Shown here one piece after another: positions 43,909 to 52,473 of a stretch of DNA of 64,000 nt (position 1 is its first letter; each line of letters starts with the position of its first letter). Location: contig CAZBMJ010000001.1 of the NCBI GenBank assembly GCA_964493205.1, forward strand, positions 124,001 to 188,000, in the 5' to 3' direction. This stretch comes from CAZBMJ01 sp964493205. Lineage in GTDB: Bacteria > Myxococcota > UBA727 > JABDBI01. The translations under genes were made by a program, and so were the position numbers. The notes below the pieces were generated by a model, which saw only the letters and a list, made by a program, of their open reading frames with translations, was not told where the DNA came from and searched no databases.

Positions 43909-44355
43909 ATGATAAAATCTAGTCTAAAAAAAATTTATTTATTAATAATTTGCATGAGTTTAGTATGTTGTAAAAAAAATGATGAAATCAAAGAAGATTT
44001 TTTTAAAAATCTTTTTACCGATTTAGTACAAAATGGTGAATACCAAAAAGTAGGAAACTACTTTTCTTCAGACGCAAAGATTAATTTAGATGGCAAGCTT
44101 TTAAATTATGAAGAATTTGTCAAAAGAGTTCAATGGATGCAAAAAAGAGATATGAAAGTTGATTTTAAGCAAGCTATTATAAGTGGTAATAAAGCTGCAA
44201 GCTTTCATTATAGTACTATTAAAGATGGTGATGCTAGCTCAACATTTAAAGTTTTTGCCTGGATGGAGTTAAAAAATGGCAAAGTAATAAATTTTGAACA
44301 TATAGCTTTAAAAATAGAAGGAAATGCACCTCAAAGCGTAGTTAATGATTTTTAA
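43909..44355 (+). CDS. NTF2/SnoaL-like lipoprotein
   Basis: Lipoprotein-like signal (LLIICMSLVCCKKND; Cys21 or Cys22) followed by an NTF2-like (SnoaL) fold: LFTDLVQNGEYQKVGNYFSSDAKINLDGK pattern, of which YQKVGNYFSSDAKI is typical, then YEEFVKRVQWM and AWMELKNGKVINFEHI. Such domains bind small hydrophobic ligands or act as isomerases. GGAGAAATT precedes the ATG. It is controlled, by inference, by the divergent TetR protein through the palindrome in between. 148 residues. Confidence 0.7.
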   Translation: MIKSSLKKIYLLIICMSLVCCKKNDEIKEDFFKNLFTDLVQNGEYQKVGNYFSSDAKINLDGKLLNYEEFVKRVQWMQKRDMKVDFKQAIISGNKAASFHYSTIKDGDASSTFKVFAWMELKNGKVINFEHIALKIEGNAPQSVVNDF

Positions 44356-44359
44356 TAGT

Positions 44360-45499
44360 TTATAAAAAATAATTTAAGTAATTAATCACTGATATTTCTG
44401 GAACATATTGCATATTTTGTCCTTGATAAAGCAAATAGGCTTTGTCCTGGGGTTCAAAAAAGAGTTCTATTGTTTTGGTCATTTTTGTATTAAAACTCTC
44501 GCTTGATTTTATTTCTATTAATTCTTTAAATTGCTTTCTATCAATTATGAGATCAATTTCTTCACCTTGAGATGTTCGCAAATAAAATAGTTCGGCGTTG
44601 GATTTTTGATGAATTTCTTTTTTCATTACTTCAGAAATTATGTAATTTTCAAAAATACTACCAGCCATAGGGCCGTGCTCAAATAGCTCTTTTGTACTTA
44701 TACCTGTTAAGTATGAAACCAATCCAGTGTCATAAAAATAAATTTTTGGGCTTTTGATAATTCTTTTGCCATAGTTTTTATAAAATGGTGGTAGAAGAAA
44801 GATTATATAAGAAGCTTCTAAAACAGAAATCCAACGCTTAATAGTTTTAACATCAACACCAATATCAGTAGCAAAACGAGATAGATTAAGAATTTGAGAG
44901 GTGTTTATTGCCAAAAGCTTAATCAGGCGAAAAAAATCTCTTTTATCGCCAATATTAGCCAGAGCACTCAGGTCTTTGGTAAGATAAGTATCTATGTAGG
45001 AAGCATACCAATCATCAGACATTTGATATTTTTTATTTACTAACTCTGGATATGAGCCTTTAAAAATAGATTCGCTCAGCGATTCTTTTGGCATTTCAGC
45101 TATTTGATATGGTAGCTGAGTTAATAAACCAATTCGTCCAGCTAATGATTCTGTCACGCCTTTAATGAAATTAAATTGGCTAGAGCCCATTAGAACAAAC
45201 TTTCCAGGGTTTTGCCGGTCATTATCTATAGCTATTTTAATAAGATTAAAAAATTCTGGAACTTTTTGAACTTCATCAAAAATAACTTTATTAGCATAAA
45301 TACGCATAAATTTTTGGGGATCTTGTTTGAGGAGATCTACAATTTGAGGATCATCAAAAGTCACATAAGTATAATTAGGGAGTGAATGTTTAAGCAGGGT
45401 AGATTTGCCTGATTGTCTAGGGCCGGTAAGCCCCACAACTCCAAAATAAGCAATATACTCAAAAAGTTTTTTCTCTAAGATGCGGTTTTTATATAACAT
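44360..45499 (-). CDS. AAA_14 / DUF4143 ATPase
   Basis: A P-loop ATPase of the widespread AAA_14-DUF4143 family, common in accessory regions and of unknown role. Walker A GLTGPRQSGKSTLL, Walker B VIFDEVQKVPEFF, sensor-like FVLMGSSQFNFIKGVTESLAGR. The C-terminal DUF4143 part (residues 200-379) ends in a restriction-endonuclease-like segment with EEIDLIIDRKQFKELIEIKSS, which has the D...ExK pattern. 379 residues. It is convergent with the NTF2-like gene, the stops being 4 bp apart. Confidence 0.88.
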   Translation of the reverse strand: MLYKNRILEKKLFEYIAYFGVVGLTGPRQSGKSTLLKHSLPNYTYVTFDDPQIVDLLKQDPQKFMRIYANKVIFDEVQKVPEFFNLIKIAIDNDRQNPGKFVLMGSSQFNFIKGVTESLAGRIGLLTQLPYQIAEMPKESLSESIFKGSYPELVNKKYQMSDDWYASYIDTYLTKDLSALANIGDKRDFFRLIKLLAINTSQILNLSRFATDIGVDVKTIKRWISVLEASYIIFLLPPFYKNYGKRIIKSPKIYFYDTGLVSYLTGISTKELFEHGPMAGSIFENYIISEVMKKEIHQKSNAELFYLRTSQGEEIDLIIDRKQFKELIEIKSSESFNTKMTKTIELFFEPQDKAYLLYQGQNMQYVPEISVINYLNYFL

Positions 45500-45567
45500 T
45501 TTATTATCTCATGCAAAATTGGCATTCAATTCCAAATTTACATGAAAATTTATGAAAAGCAATTATA

Positions 45568-46698
45568 TTATTTTTTCGTAGTGTTTTTTTTTAATACTTC
45601 TTCACAGCTTGTTTTAATTATTTCTTCAATACGTTGTGCCATTTCAGGTGGGTCACCAGCTAGATTAGTTCTGTGTTTGCGCATTTTTATGAATTCAGAG
45701 TCGCGACATAAACTTGCAGTAGGTTTTGAAAAAGTAATAGAAGAAAATGGGCCAAAATAGAGTAAGGCATCAAACTGTTCTTCCATGGTGAATTCAGGGA
45801 GGACTTTGAGATCATGCTCAACACCATCTGGCGACATTGCAAGTACTGGGCCTGGCAGAAAAAAACTAAAGGGCTGAGCTCCTAAAATTGTTTCCTTAAG
45901 CTTGATAAAACTTGGTGCAGGCCACGATTTTGCTTCAGGCTGGAACAGAGTTAAATCTCCTCCTTCTGTATAAGCTCTTATAGTATATATTTTAATTTTA
46001 TTTTGTTGTTCCACTCGAGCGACGAGGCTGGGATTAGTATTTTTAGGCCATTCTTTGCCATCTTTAATATCGACCATTGTTGGCTGTCTACGAAAAAAGT
46101 GGAAGTCACCATAAATAACTAGTGCGCGTCGCTTTTTATCAAGTACTTCTCTTTTGATTAATTCTGCTGCATGTCCATCACGATCAAAGCTTCTTTTAGG
46201 ATCATTATCCCAATCAACCGCTGGATCGCCAAGTAAAATACGTAACTTTTTATCTTTAGGAAGAGACATATTTACCGCGCGCACGGCCCTAAAAAATTCC
46301 TCATAAATTGGCACATCCCATACTGGAAATGTCTGTGTAGTGTCTTGCCAAACTTTTTTTAAATCACTGTCAGATACATCTTCTCCGTTTAAAAAACGAT
46401 CTAGCATGCTCTGATTTTGTGCCGCACCAAATTCAACGACGATATCATTGACAGTTGCTGCAAATCTAGGATCACGAATCAATGACATACGAAGGGCATG
46501 AGACTGCTCGTTACCGTGCCCACCTTCACCTAGTGCAACGATTGAATTATTTTCAAAGGCTGCCAAAATGCCAGAAATTGGATCTGTTGGAGTTGCGGGC
46601 ACAGGGACAACTGCTGAGAAATTACTTTTATGATTAGTTGATACGCACGATGCAAGCAGAATAAGCATGGCTATAAAAGCTACTAATATTTTTATCAT
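45568..46698 (-). CDS. EreA/ChaN-like lipoprotein
   Basis: Lipoprotein signal with lipobox LLASC (Cys18). The mature part resembles the erythromycin esterase/ChaN fold: IVALGEGGHGNEQSH near residue 55 (the family LGE.HG), IVVEFGAAQNQ, then YGDFHFFRRQPTM with further His. ChaN proteins are haem-binding lipoproteins and EreA proteins open macrolides; the motif set is closer to the EreA/TIKI side, but substrate is not predictable. The gene looks somewhat richer in G+C than its neighbours. 376 residues, monocistronic. Confidence 0.7.
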   Translation of the reverse strand: MIKILVAFIAMLILLASCVSTNHKSNFSAVVPVPATPTDPISGILAAFENNSIVALGEGGHGNEQSHALRMSLIRDPRFAATVNDIVVEFGAAQNQSMLDRFLNGEDVSDSDLKKVWQDTTQTFPVWDVPIYEEFFRAVRAVNMSLPKDKKLRILLGDPAVDWDNDPKRSFDRDGHAAELIKREVLDKKRRALVIYGDFHFFRRQPTMVDIKDGKEWPKNTNPSLVARVEQQNKIKIYTIRAYTEGGDLTLFQPEAKSWPAPSFIKLKETILGAQPFSFFLPGPVLAMSPDGVEHDLKVLPEFTMEEQFDALLYFGPFSSITFSKPTASLCRDSEFIKMRKHRTNLAGDPPEMAQRIEEIIKTSCEEVLKKNTTKK

Positions 46699-46831
46699 TT
46701 TTCTACCTTGTTTTAGGGCAAATCTTTTTGATATGGATAATCTATTTTTTAAATAAAAGCAAAAGTAAGACCTGATATGAAATCTAAGTTATTCTGTGTA
46801 TGTTTATGATCTCTAGAACTCCGAGGTAAAA

Positions 46832-48109
46832 GTGACTATAAAATTTCGTCTTATTATTATGCAATTTCTTCAATTTTTTATTTGGGGAAGCTGGCTTTTA
46901 ACCATAGGTGCTTATTGGTTTCAAACTAAGCATTGGTCAGGCACTGAATTTGGGGCAATCTTTTCTACCATGGGTATAGCTTCGTTATTTATGCCGGCCA
47001 TAGCAGGTATAATTGCTGATCGATGGATTAATGCTGAAAAGCTTTATGCTGGCTTTCATATAATTGGCGCTATGATTTTATTTTATATTCCTCAAATAGA
47101 TGATCCAACTACCATGTTTTGGGCTATGTTACTCAATATGATTTTTTATATGCCAAGTATATCTCTTGGTATTTCCATATCTTATTCTATTATGAAGAAA
47201 GCTAATATGGATTTGATAAAAGATTTTCCTCTTATTCGTGTATGGGGTACTGTTGGGTTCATTGTGGCGCTTTGGAGTATTAGTTTAAGCGGCTTAGAAA
47301 CCTCTGCTGCTCAATTTTATGTAGCATCAGCAGTTTCGTTATGCCTTTCTTTTTACGCTTTAAGTATGCCTAAGTGCGAGCCTTTAGGTAAAAATAGTAA
47401 AGGTTCATTATTTGAAAGTCTTGGTTTAAATGCTTTTTCATTATTTAAAGATTCCAATATGCTTATGTTTTTTTTATTTAGCATGCTTTTAGGTGCAGCT
47501 TTGCAACTAACTAATGCCTATGGTGATACTTTTTTGCATGATTTTGCTTCCATAGAAAAATACAAAAACACTTTTGCTGTAACTCATCCTGCAGTCATTT
47601 TGTCTCTTTCGCAGATTTCTGAAACAGTTTTTATTTTAGCCATACCTTTTTGTTTGAGATATTTTGGTATTAAGCAAGTGATGTTAATGAGTATGGTCGC
47701 CTGGACTATCCGTTTTGGGTTGCTCGCTTTTGGAAATCCTGGCGATGGTTTATGGATGATAATTTTATCTTGTTTAATTTATGGAATGGCTTTTGATTTC
47801 TTCAATATTTCAGGCTCGTTATTTGTTGAAACTCAAGTAGATCCAAAAATGCGTTCCAGTGCTCAAGGCTTGCTTATGATGGTATGTAATGGGTTTGGGG
47901 CATTATTGGGAAGTAGATTAAGTGGTGCCATGATTGATAAATATTTTATGCTTGATGGTAAATTTGATTGGCCAGGTATTTGGTTGTCTTTTTCTGCTTA
48001 TTCTGCAACCTTAGCTATCCTATTTGTGTTTGCTTTTAAAAAGCCAAAAGTTGGGTTATTACAAGAGTTAGCCAAGGAAAGTAATGAAGAAAGAGCTTTT
48101 AGTAACTAA
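46832..48109 (+). CDS. NupG-like nucleoside:H+ symporter (MFS)
   Basis: 12-helix transporter of the nucleoside:H+ symporter family. The start MTIKFRLIIMQFLQFFIWGSW and the later LIRVWGTVGFIVALW and GMAFDFFNISGSLFVE blocks are those of E. coli NupG/XapB. The start is GTG, supported by CGAGGT 5 nt upstream. 425 residues against 418 in NupG. It would import nucleosides; combined with a low-GC genome this fits salvage, by inference. Its 3' end overlaps the recombinase gene by 26 bp. Confidence 0.87.
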   Translation: MTIKFRLIIMQFLQFFIWGSWLLTIGAYWFQTKHWSGTEFGAIFSTMGIASLFMPAIAGIIADRWINAEKLYAGFHIIGAMILFYIPQIDDPTTMFWAMLLNMIFYMPSISLGISISYSIMKKANMDLIKDFPLIRVWGTVGFIVALWSISLSGLETSAAQFYVASAVSLCLSFYALSMPKCEPLGKNSKGSLFESLGLNAFSLFKDSNMLMFFLFSMLLGAALQLTNAYGDTFLHDFASIEKYKNTFAVTHPAVILSLSQISETVFILAIPFCLRYFGIKQVMLMSMVAWTIRFGLLAFGNPGDGLWMIILSCLIYGMAFDFFNISGSLFVETQVDPKMRSSAQGLLMMVCNGFGALLGSRLSGAMIDKYFMLDGKFDWPGIWLSFSAYSATLAILFVFAFKKPKVGLLQELAKESNEERAFSN

Positions 48110-49187
48110 AGAGCATTTGCAAAAAATAGCCTTGCAAAACAATGTTAATCCTCAATGTCGTATTAGAGCAAATAATGATGTTGAGGCAATACATCGCTGG
48201 CTTGATGAGTATTTTGAAAAGCCTACAACTTTTAGAACTTATAAAAAAGAAGCTGAAAGATTTTTAGTGTGGTTAGTTTATGAAAAAAATAGCAATTTAA
48301 AAATATTTACTAGAGAAGATGTAGATGCTTATATAGAATTCGTAAAAAATCCTGCTACTAAAAATTGGTGTGCTCAAAATAGTAATGAAAATAAAACTGG
48401 GTGGTATCCATTTAGAAAGCCTCTTTCTTTTTCGGCCATTAAATCCAGCTTAAGTATTTTGAACTCTATGATGTCGTATTTGGTGGAAGCTCGTTATGCT
48501 GATTTTAATCCATTTTCATTGGTGCGTAAAAAAAGTCAGTTTAAAAATAGTATGTCAGAGCAAGCTCTCAAAGTACAAGAACGGATATTGCAGCCTGATG
48601 AATGGCAATGCTTTATGCAAACAGTACTAGAAGAGCCAGAAGATAGTATAGAAGAAAAGTTTCGCAAAGCTCGCTTATTATTTTTAATATCAGCACTTTT
48701 TTACTTAGGCTTGCGTGTTGAAGAAATGGCGCAAGCTAGCTGGCAAAGCTTTAAAAAAATTAATCAAAAATGGTGGTTTTTTGTTAAAGGAAAAGGTGAT
48801 CGCTTAGGTAAAATACCTATTAACTCACATTTTTTAGCTGAAGTAATTAAATACCGGCATTCTCAAAGTTTAGCGCCTTTGCCTAAAGAAGACGAGAGTG
48901 AGTTTATTATAAAATTAAGCAGCCGACAAATGGCTAACTTAATCAAAGATATAGCCGTAAAAACTTCTCAAAAATTTGCTGACAGGCCTTTAATAGCCCA
49001 AAAATTAGCCAAGATTTCGCCACACTGGCTTAGGCATTTATCGGCCTCTAAGCAAGATTTAGCAGGAATTTCTTTTACTAATATTCTCCAAAATCTACGC
49101 CATCAAAATGAGCAAACTACCCGCCAGTATGTTCACTCCTTTGATGATGATCGACATAAAGACATGGAAAAACTAAAGATTTTTTAA
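48084..49187 (+). CDS. Tyrosine recombinase / site-specific integrase
   Basis: Integrase of the XerC/D superfamily. An N-terminal SAM-like DNA-binding domain (AERFLVWLVYEKN; PFRKPLSFSAIKSSLSILNSM) matches a family of integrases I know from plasmids and integrative elements. Catalytic residues: Arg211 (YLGLRVEEM), a Lys in VKGKGDRLGK, His314 and Arg317 (PHWLRHL), His340 (LRHQN) and Tyr349 (RQYVHS), so it looks active. It overlaps the NupG-like gene by 26 bp, an intimate link unusual for a freshly arrived integrase. Its last 15 codons and 16 bp beyond are repeated 2.8 kb downstream. Confidence 0.9.
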   Translation: MKKELLVTKEHLQKIALQNNVNPQCRIRANNDVEAIHRWLDEYFEKPTTFRTYKKEAERFLVWLVYEKNSNLKIFTREDVDAYIEFVKNPATKNWCAQNSNENKTGWYPFRKPLSFSAIKSSLSILNSMMSYLVEARYADFNPFSLVRKKSQFKNSMSEQALKVQERILQPDEWQCFMQTVLEEPEDSIEEKFRKARLLFLISALFYLGLRVEEMAQASWQSFKKINQKWWFFVKGKGDRLGKIPINSHFLAEVIKYRHSQSLAPLPKEDESEFIIKLSSRQMANLIKDIAVKTSQKFADRPLIAQKLAKISPHWLRHLSASKQDLAGISFTNILQNLRHQNEQTTRQYVHSFDDDRHKDMEKLKIF

Positions 49188-49200
49188 CTGAAATTATTTT
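49140..49200 (+). repeat. 61-bp direct repeat, left copy (recombinase 3' end)
   Basis: Codes for the last 15 recombinase residues (FDDDRHKDMEKLKIF and stop) plus 13 bp beyond. It matches 51968-52028 at 57 of 61 positions without gaps. It starts 10 bp after the catalytic Tyr codon. Confidence 0.9.
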
Positions 49201-49269
49201 CATGCAAACTAAATAAATTTTAGTATATACAAAGAATATAAAATTATTAAATATATAAGGTTTACAATA

Positions 49270-51957
49270 ATGAAATTTTTGTATGGATTTTTATCTGTTT
49301 ATTTATCTTTAGTGTTATTTTCTCATATAACCTTAGCTTCTGAACCTGGTTTTATACATAAATCCTATTGGGAAATGGACGAAAAAGCACTTAAAGTTTA
49401 TGCCAAAGAAATCATTAAAACTATCAGCCCCTATTTAGTTGAAGAATCTTGGCTGGATAGGTCAAAAAAACAGATTTTTCTTAATAGGGAGTATATTAAA
49501 GTGCGGCAAATACCTGAATTTGGTCGCGTTTTGCCCAATATTTTTCTACGTCAAGTGCTGGTAAGTTTGCAAGAAAAAAACAAGGCCGTGCCGAGAATTT
49601 TTATCCTCCCAAAAAAAGATACCAATATTGTATTTGAGTTTCTCTTGCCACATAGTCAAATGCATTGTGATGCAAGCCACAATTGTATCCAAGTGTTAAG
49701 CGATAGTTTTGAAATTTTTCAAGAATATATTGAGGGAGAAGGGGATGTGGGAGATAAATCGTTCCTTTCCTTTGGGCATTTCGATTTTAATGCCAGGCAA
49801 ATAATTACCAACAAAGCAGATCATAAAAAATATCTTATAGATACCAAGGAAGGGAAAAACTTTTTTTTACCACAATTGTCTAGTGCTAAGGACTCATTTT
49901 GGGCCTATTGGCTATTTAAGATGGGAAGGCCGCTTCCGCAAGAGGCAAATTCTTTTCAAGAATGGCAAAATAAACAACGAGCGCTCATGATTAAAAGCTC
50001 AGCAAATAATTTTGGAAAAGGAACAAAATCAATACAGATAGATTTAGGGCAGTTCAATAAAATCGATATGAATAATATAAATTCTATAGATTATACTAAG
50101 ATAATTTTTAACGATGATAAAGAAAACGAAAGATATTTTACCAACCCAAAAGATAACCTAGCTCGCTATCTCTTTCTTGGCCGTCTAGATCTTCTTGAAA
50201 AATTGCTAAATGAGCATATGGATTTATCACTAGATAAGATAGCAATTCCTGTTATAGATGGCACAGCTGTCTATGAACTAAATCCCGTGCAGTTTTCGTT
50301 GCAAAGCAAAACATTTTCAATAAAGGAAAAACAGAGCTTACTAAAATATTTTTCTAAAGAAAAAGAATATTTTGCAGATGATTCTGCCCAGGGTGATATA
50401 AACAAATGGCCGTTGTATCTTGCTTTAAAAACTGGCAATGAAAAAATATTTTCTCATGTTGTTACACAGGGCGGTGATATTAATAACAAGGTAGGTGCAC
50501 AAAGTATTTTGCATCGCAGTCTCATTGAGCTAGCTAGTAACAAGGTAGAAAATGAGTTATTTGGTATCACTAAAAAAATTCTCGCGAGCAGCAATCAAAA
50601 CACAATCGAAAAAGTTTTACTAGAACTGCTGCGAACCGACAACTCAAGTGCATTTTATCAAGTAAATAAGGAAACAAAGATAGAGCTTGCCAATATGCTC
50701 TTGGATAAAATGAACTATATAAATGAGCCCTTAATTAAAGAAATATTTAGCTTTGGCGATCGATCGATTATCGAAAGGATTCTTAAAAGCGATTTTGATT
50801 ATGAGGCTATGTTGATGACTACCATGAGGCTCATAAAAGATCCACGTCATAACTATATCAGGGTAACACTAGGTGATAGATCGCCCATTGATTACTATTG
50901 GTACGAGTTAGTTAAAAAAATTCTCGAGATTAAGCAGAAGACCCAAAAAGCTGAAAGAGCCATCGATAGTGCGATCGCTCATGCACTCGCCAATGGAAAA
51001 GTGCGAATTCTGTGTGAGCTTTTAAAACACGTCCCTAAGGATGCGCCGCAAATGATGAAGCAGCTTCATGAAATCAAAATAAGTACTTATACCAAAGATA
51101 GCCTCTTGGAGGCTGCTATCACCTCAAATTGTCCGTTGTTGGTGGAACTTTTGGCGGTGAATAATATACCTGTAAAAATTACGCATATTAGAGAAGCAGT
51201 TAGTAGGTATGGCGGCAGTGATGTAATCGATGCATTGATTAAAAGTACCAATATCAATCTTCTAAGTGCTCTTGATGAAGCGATGGATTACGGCAATTCT
51301 TTTGCAGCAGATAAATTACTGCGCGCGATTCATAATAAAGGCAGTGTGCCTAGTTCTGAAAATTATCAAAAAATCTTTCAATCGAAATTCGAAGAGTTAA
51401 AAAATTTAGCACGACAACTTGCTATGACAAAAGAATCATTGGGGCACTTCACGCCAATGAAAGAGTGGGAGATAGATAAAATAGTAGAAAAAGGTGATCT
51501 TAAGACCCTCACTTACTTGATCGACCATGATATTAACTTGGGTTATGTGCTTATTAAGACTGTAAAACACATAATTTTCGCAAAAGATAAGCACGTAAGG
51601 ATTGGCAATGAGTGGTATGAATTGCTTGATAAGCTCAGCAAAAAAGATTTACCAGCAGAGGCTTTGGATCAGGTACTGGCTTCCGCGCTTATAAATTCCA
51701 ACATGGTGATAGTAAATTTTTTTATCAACCAGCTACCGAAAGAAAATCAGCGAATCAGGGCAGTAATTAAAGAAAACATCAAGAGCATATATTCGAAAGA
51801 CAGTTACTTTGAGCAGGCTTTGTCAACTGGAAGCATAGAACTAGTCAAGCTATATCTTGAAGAAGGCATGCCCGTAAAACGAGAGCATCTAAGGGCAATA
51901 CCATCTAGTTCAAAATATGCTGAAGAACTTACAGCGCTTTTACTCGCTCGGCTGTGA
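49270..51957 (+). CDS. Secreted ankyrin-like repeat protein (895 aa)
   Basis: Signal peptide MKFLYGFLSVYLSLVLFSHITLA. After an N-terminal domain without known relatives, residues 290-890 contain helical pairs of ankyrin type (RYLFLGRLDLLEKLLNEH; LYLALKTGNEKIFSHVV; SLLEAAITSNCPLLVELL; YFEQALSTGSIELVKLYL). Residues about 514-645 and 758-890 are an internal duplication: DPRHNYIRV...WYELVKKI against KDKHVRIGNEWYELLDKL, and TYTKDSLLEAAI against IYSKDSYFEQAL. Codon choice is richer in G+C than neighbours (29 of 60 bases at 50941-51000). It lies between two copies of the recombinase 3' end, so it looks like inserted cargo. Probable secreted effector or surface protein. Confidence 0.78.
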   Translation: MKFLYGFLSVYLSLVLFSHITLASEPGFIHKSYWEMDEKALKVYAKEIIKTISPYLVEESWLDRSKKQIFLNREYIKVRQIPEFGRVLPNIFLRQVLVSLQEKNKAVPRIFILPKKDTNIVFEFLLPHSQMHCDASHNCIQVLSDSFEIFQEYIEGEGDVGDKSFLSFGHFDFNARQIITNKADHKKYLIDTKEGKNFFLPQLSSAKDSFWAYWLFKMGRPLPQEANSFQEWQNKQRALMIKSSANNFGKGTKSIQIDLGQFNKIDMNNINSIDYTKIIFNDDKENERYFTNPKDNLARYLFLGRLDLLEKLLNEHMDLSLDKIAIPVIDGTAVYELNPVQFSLQSKTFSIKEKQSLLKYFSKEKEYFADDSAQGDINKWPLYLALKTGNEKIFSHVVTQGGDINNKVGAQSILHRSLIELASNKVENELFGITKKILASSNQNTIEKVLLELLRTDNSSAFYQVNKETKIELANMLLDKMNYINEPLIKEIFSFGDRSIIERILKSDFDYEAMLMTTMRLIKDPRHNYIRVTLGDRSPIDYYWYELVKKILEIKQKTQKAERAIDSAIAHALANGKVRILCELLKHVPKDAPQMMKQLHEIKISTYTKDSLLEAAITSNCPLLVELLAVNNIPVKITHIREAVSRYGGSDVIDALIKSTNINLLSALDEAMDYGNSFAADKLLRAIHNKGSVPSSENYQKIFQSKFEELKNLARQLAMTKESLGHFTPMKEWEIDKIVEKGDLKTLTYLIDHDINLGYVLIKTVKHIIFAKDKHVRIGNEWYELLDKLSKKDLPAEALDQVLASALINSNMVIVNFFINQLPKENQRIRAVIKENIKSIYSKDSYFEQALSTGSIELVKLYLEEGMPVKREHLRAIPSSSKYAEELTALLLARL

Positions 51958-51967
51958 ATGCCTCACT

Positions 51968-52028
51968 TTTGATGATGATCGCCATAAAGATATGGAAAAA
52001 CTAAAAATTTTTTAACTCAAATTATTTT
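51968..52028 (+). repeat. 61-bp direct repeat, right copy (orphan recombinase 3' end)
   Basis: Could still be translated as the same 15-residue recombinase ending; the three differences inside the coding part (CGA/CGC, GAC/GAT, AAG/AAA) are all synonymous and the fourth lies beyond the stop. No recombinase body precedes it: the ankyrin-like gene stop is 11 bp upstream. Confidence 0.9.
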
Positions 52029-52083
52029 ATACGAAATATTAGCTAATATTGTTATGTAAATTTAGTATACATGGAGAACGGTT

Positions 52084-52434
52084 ATGAAATTAAATAACAT
52101 ATTATTTTTATTGTTTTTATCTTTAGTATTGCATGCTGAAAAAAGCGATAAGTTAGATGCTGTAAAAACTAATATACAGGCTAGAATATTAACTAAAAAA
52201 ATAGAGAATAATAATATTGATGATAAATTTGTTTCTTTATTAAGTAATATATCAGAAAATGCTAAGTTATTAAAATATAATGTTATTAAAAACTTAGGTA
52301 AGTCTTTAAAAAGAATCATGGAAAAAGCTGAGCAAAATAATCAAGAACTTTATGATAAGTTATTAGAGCCTTATATGGTTCTTGAATATAATTTTGAAGG
52401 GCGAAATTGGAAAACAGGCCTTAATGGTTTTTAA
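52084..52434 (+). CDS. Small secreted helical protein (116 aa)
   Basis: Signal peptide MKLNNILFLLFLSLVLHA, mature part about 98 residues, highly charged and helical (KAEQNNQELYDKLLEP). Not a known family. GGAG lies 8 nt before the ATG. The leader (TTTAGTATAC about 25 bp upstream) resembles that before the ankyrin-like gene (TTTTAGTATATAC), and both leaders follow a copy of the recombinase 3' end. It could be the gene that originally followed the recombinase. Confidence 0.65.
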   Translation: MKLNNILFLLFLSLVLHAEKSDKLDAVKTNIQARILTKKIENNNIDDKFVSLLSNISENAKLLKYNVIKNLGKSLKRIMEKAEQNNQELYDKLLEPYMVLEYNFEGRNWKTGLNGF

Positions 52435-52473
52435 CACTAAAGCCTTTTGCTAAATAATTAGGAAATTTTAAAA

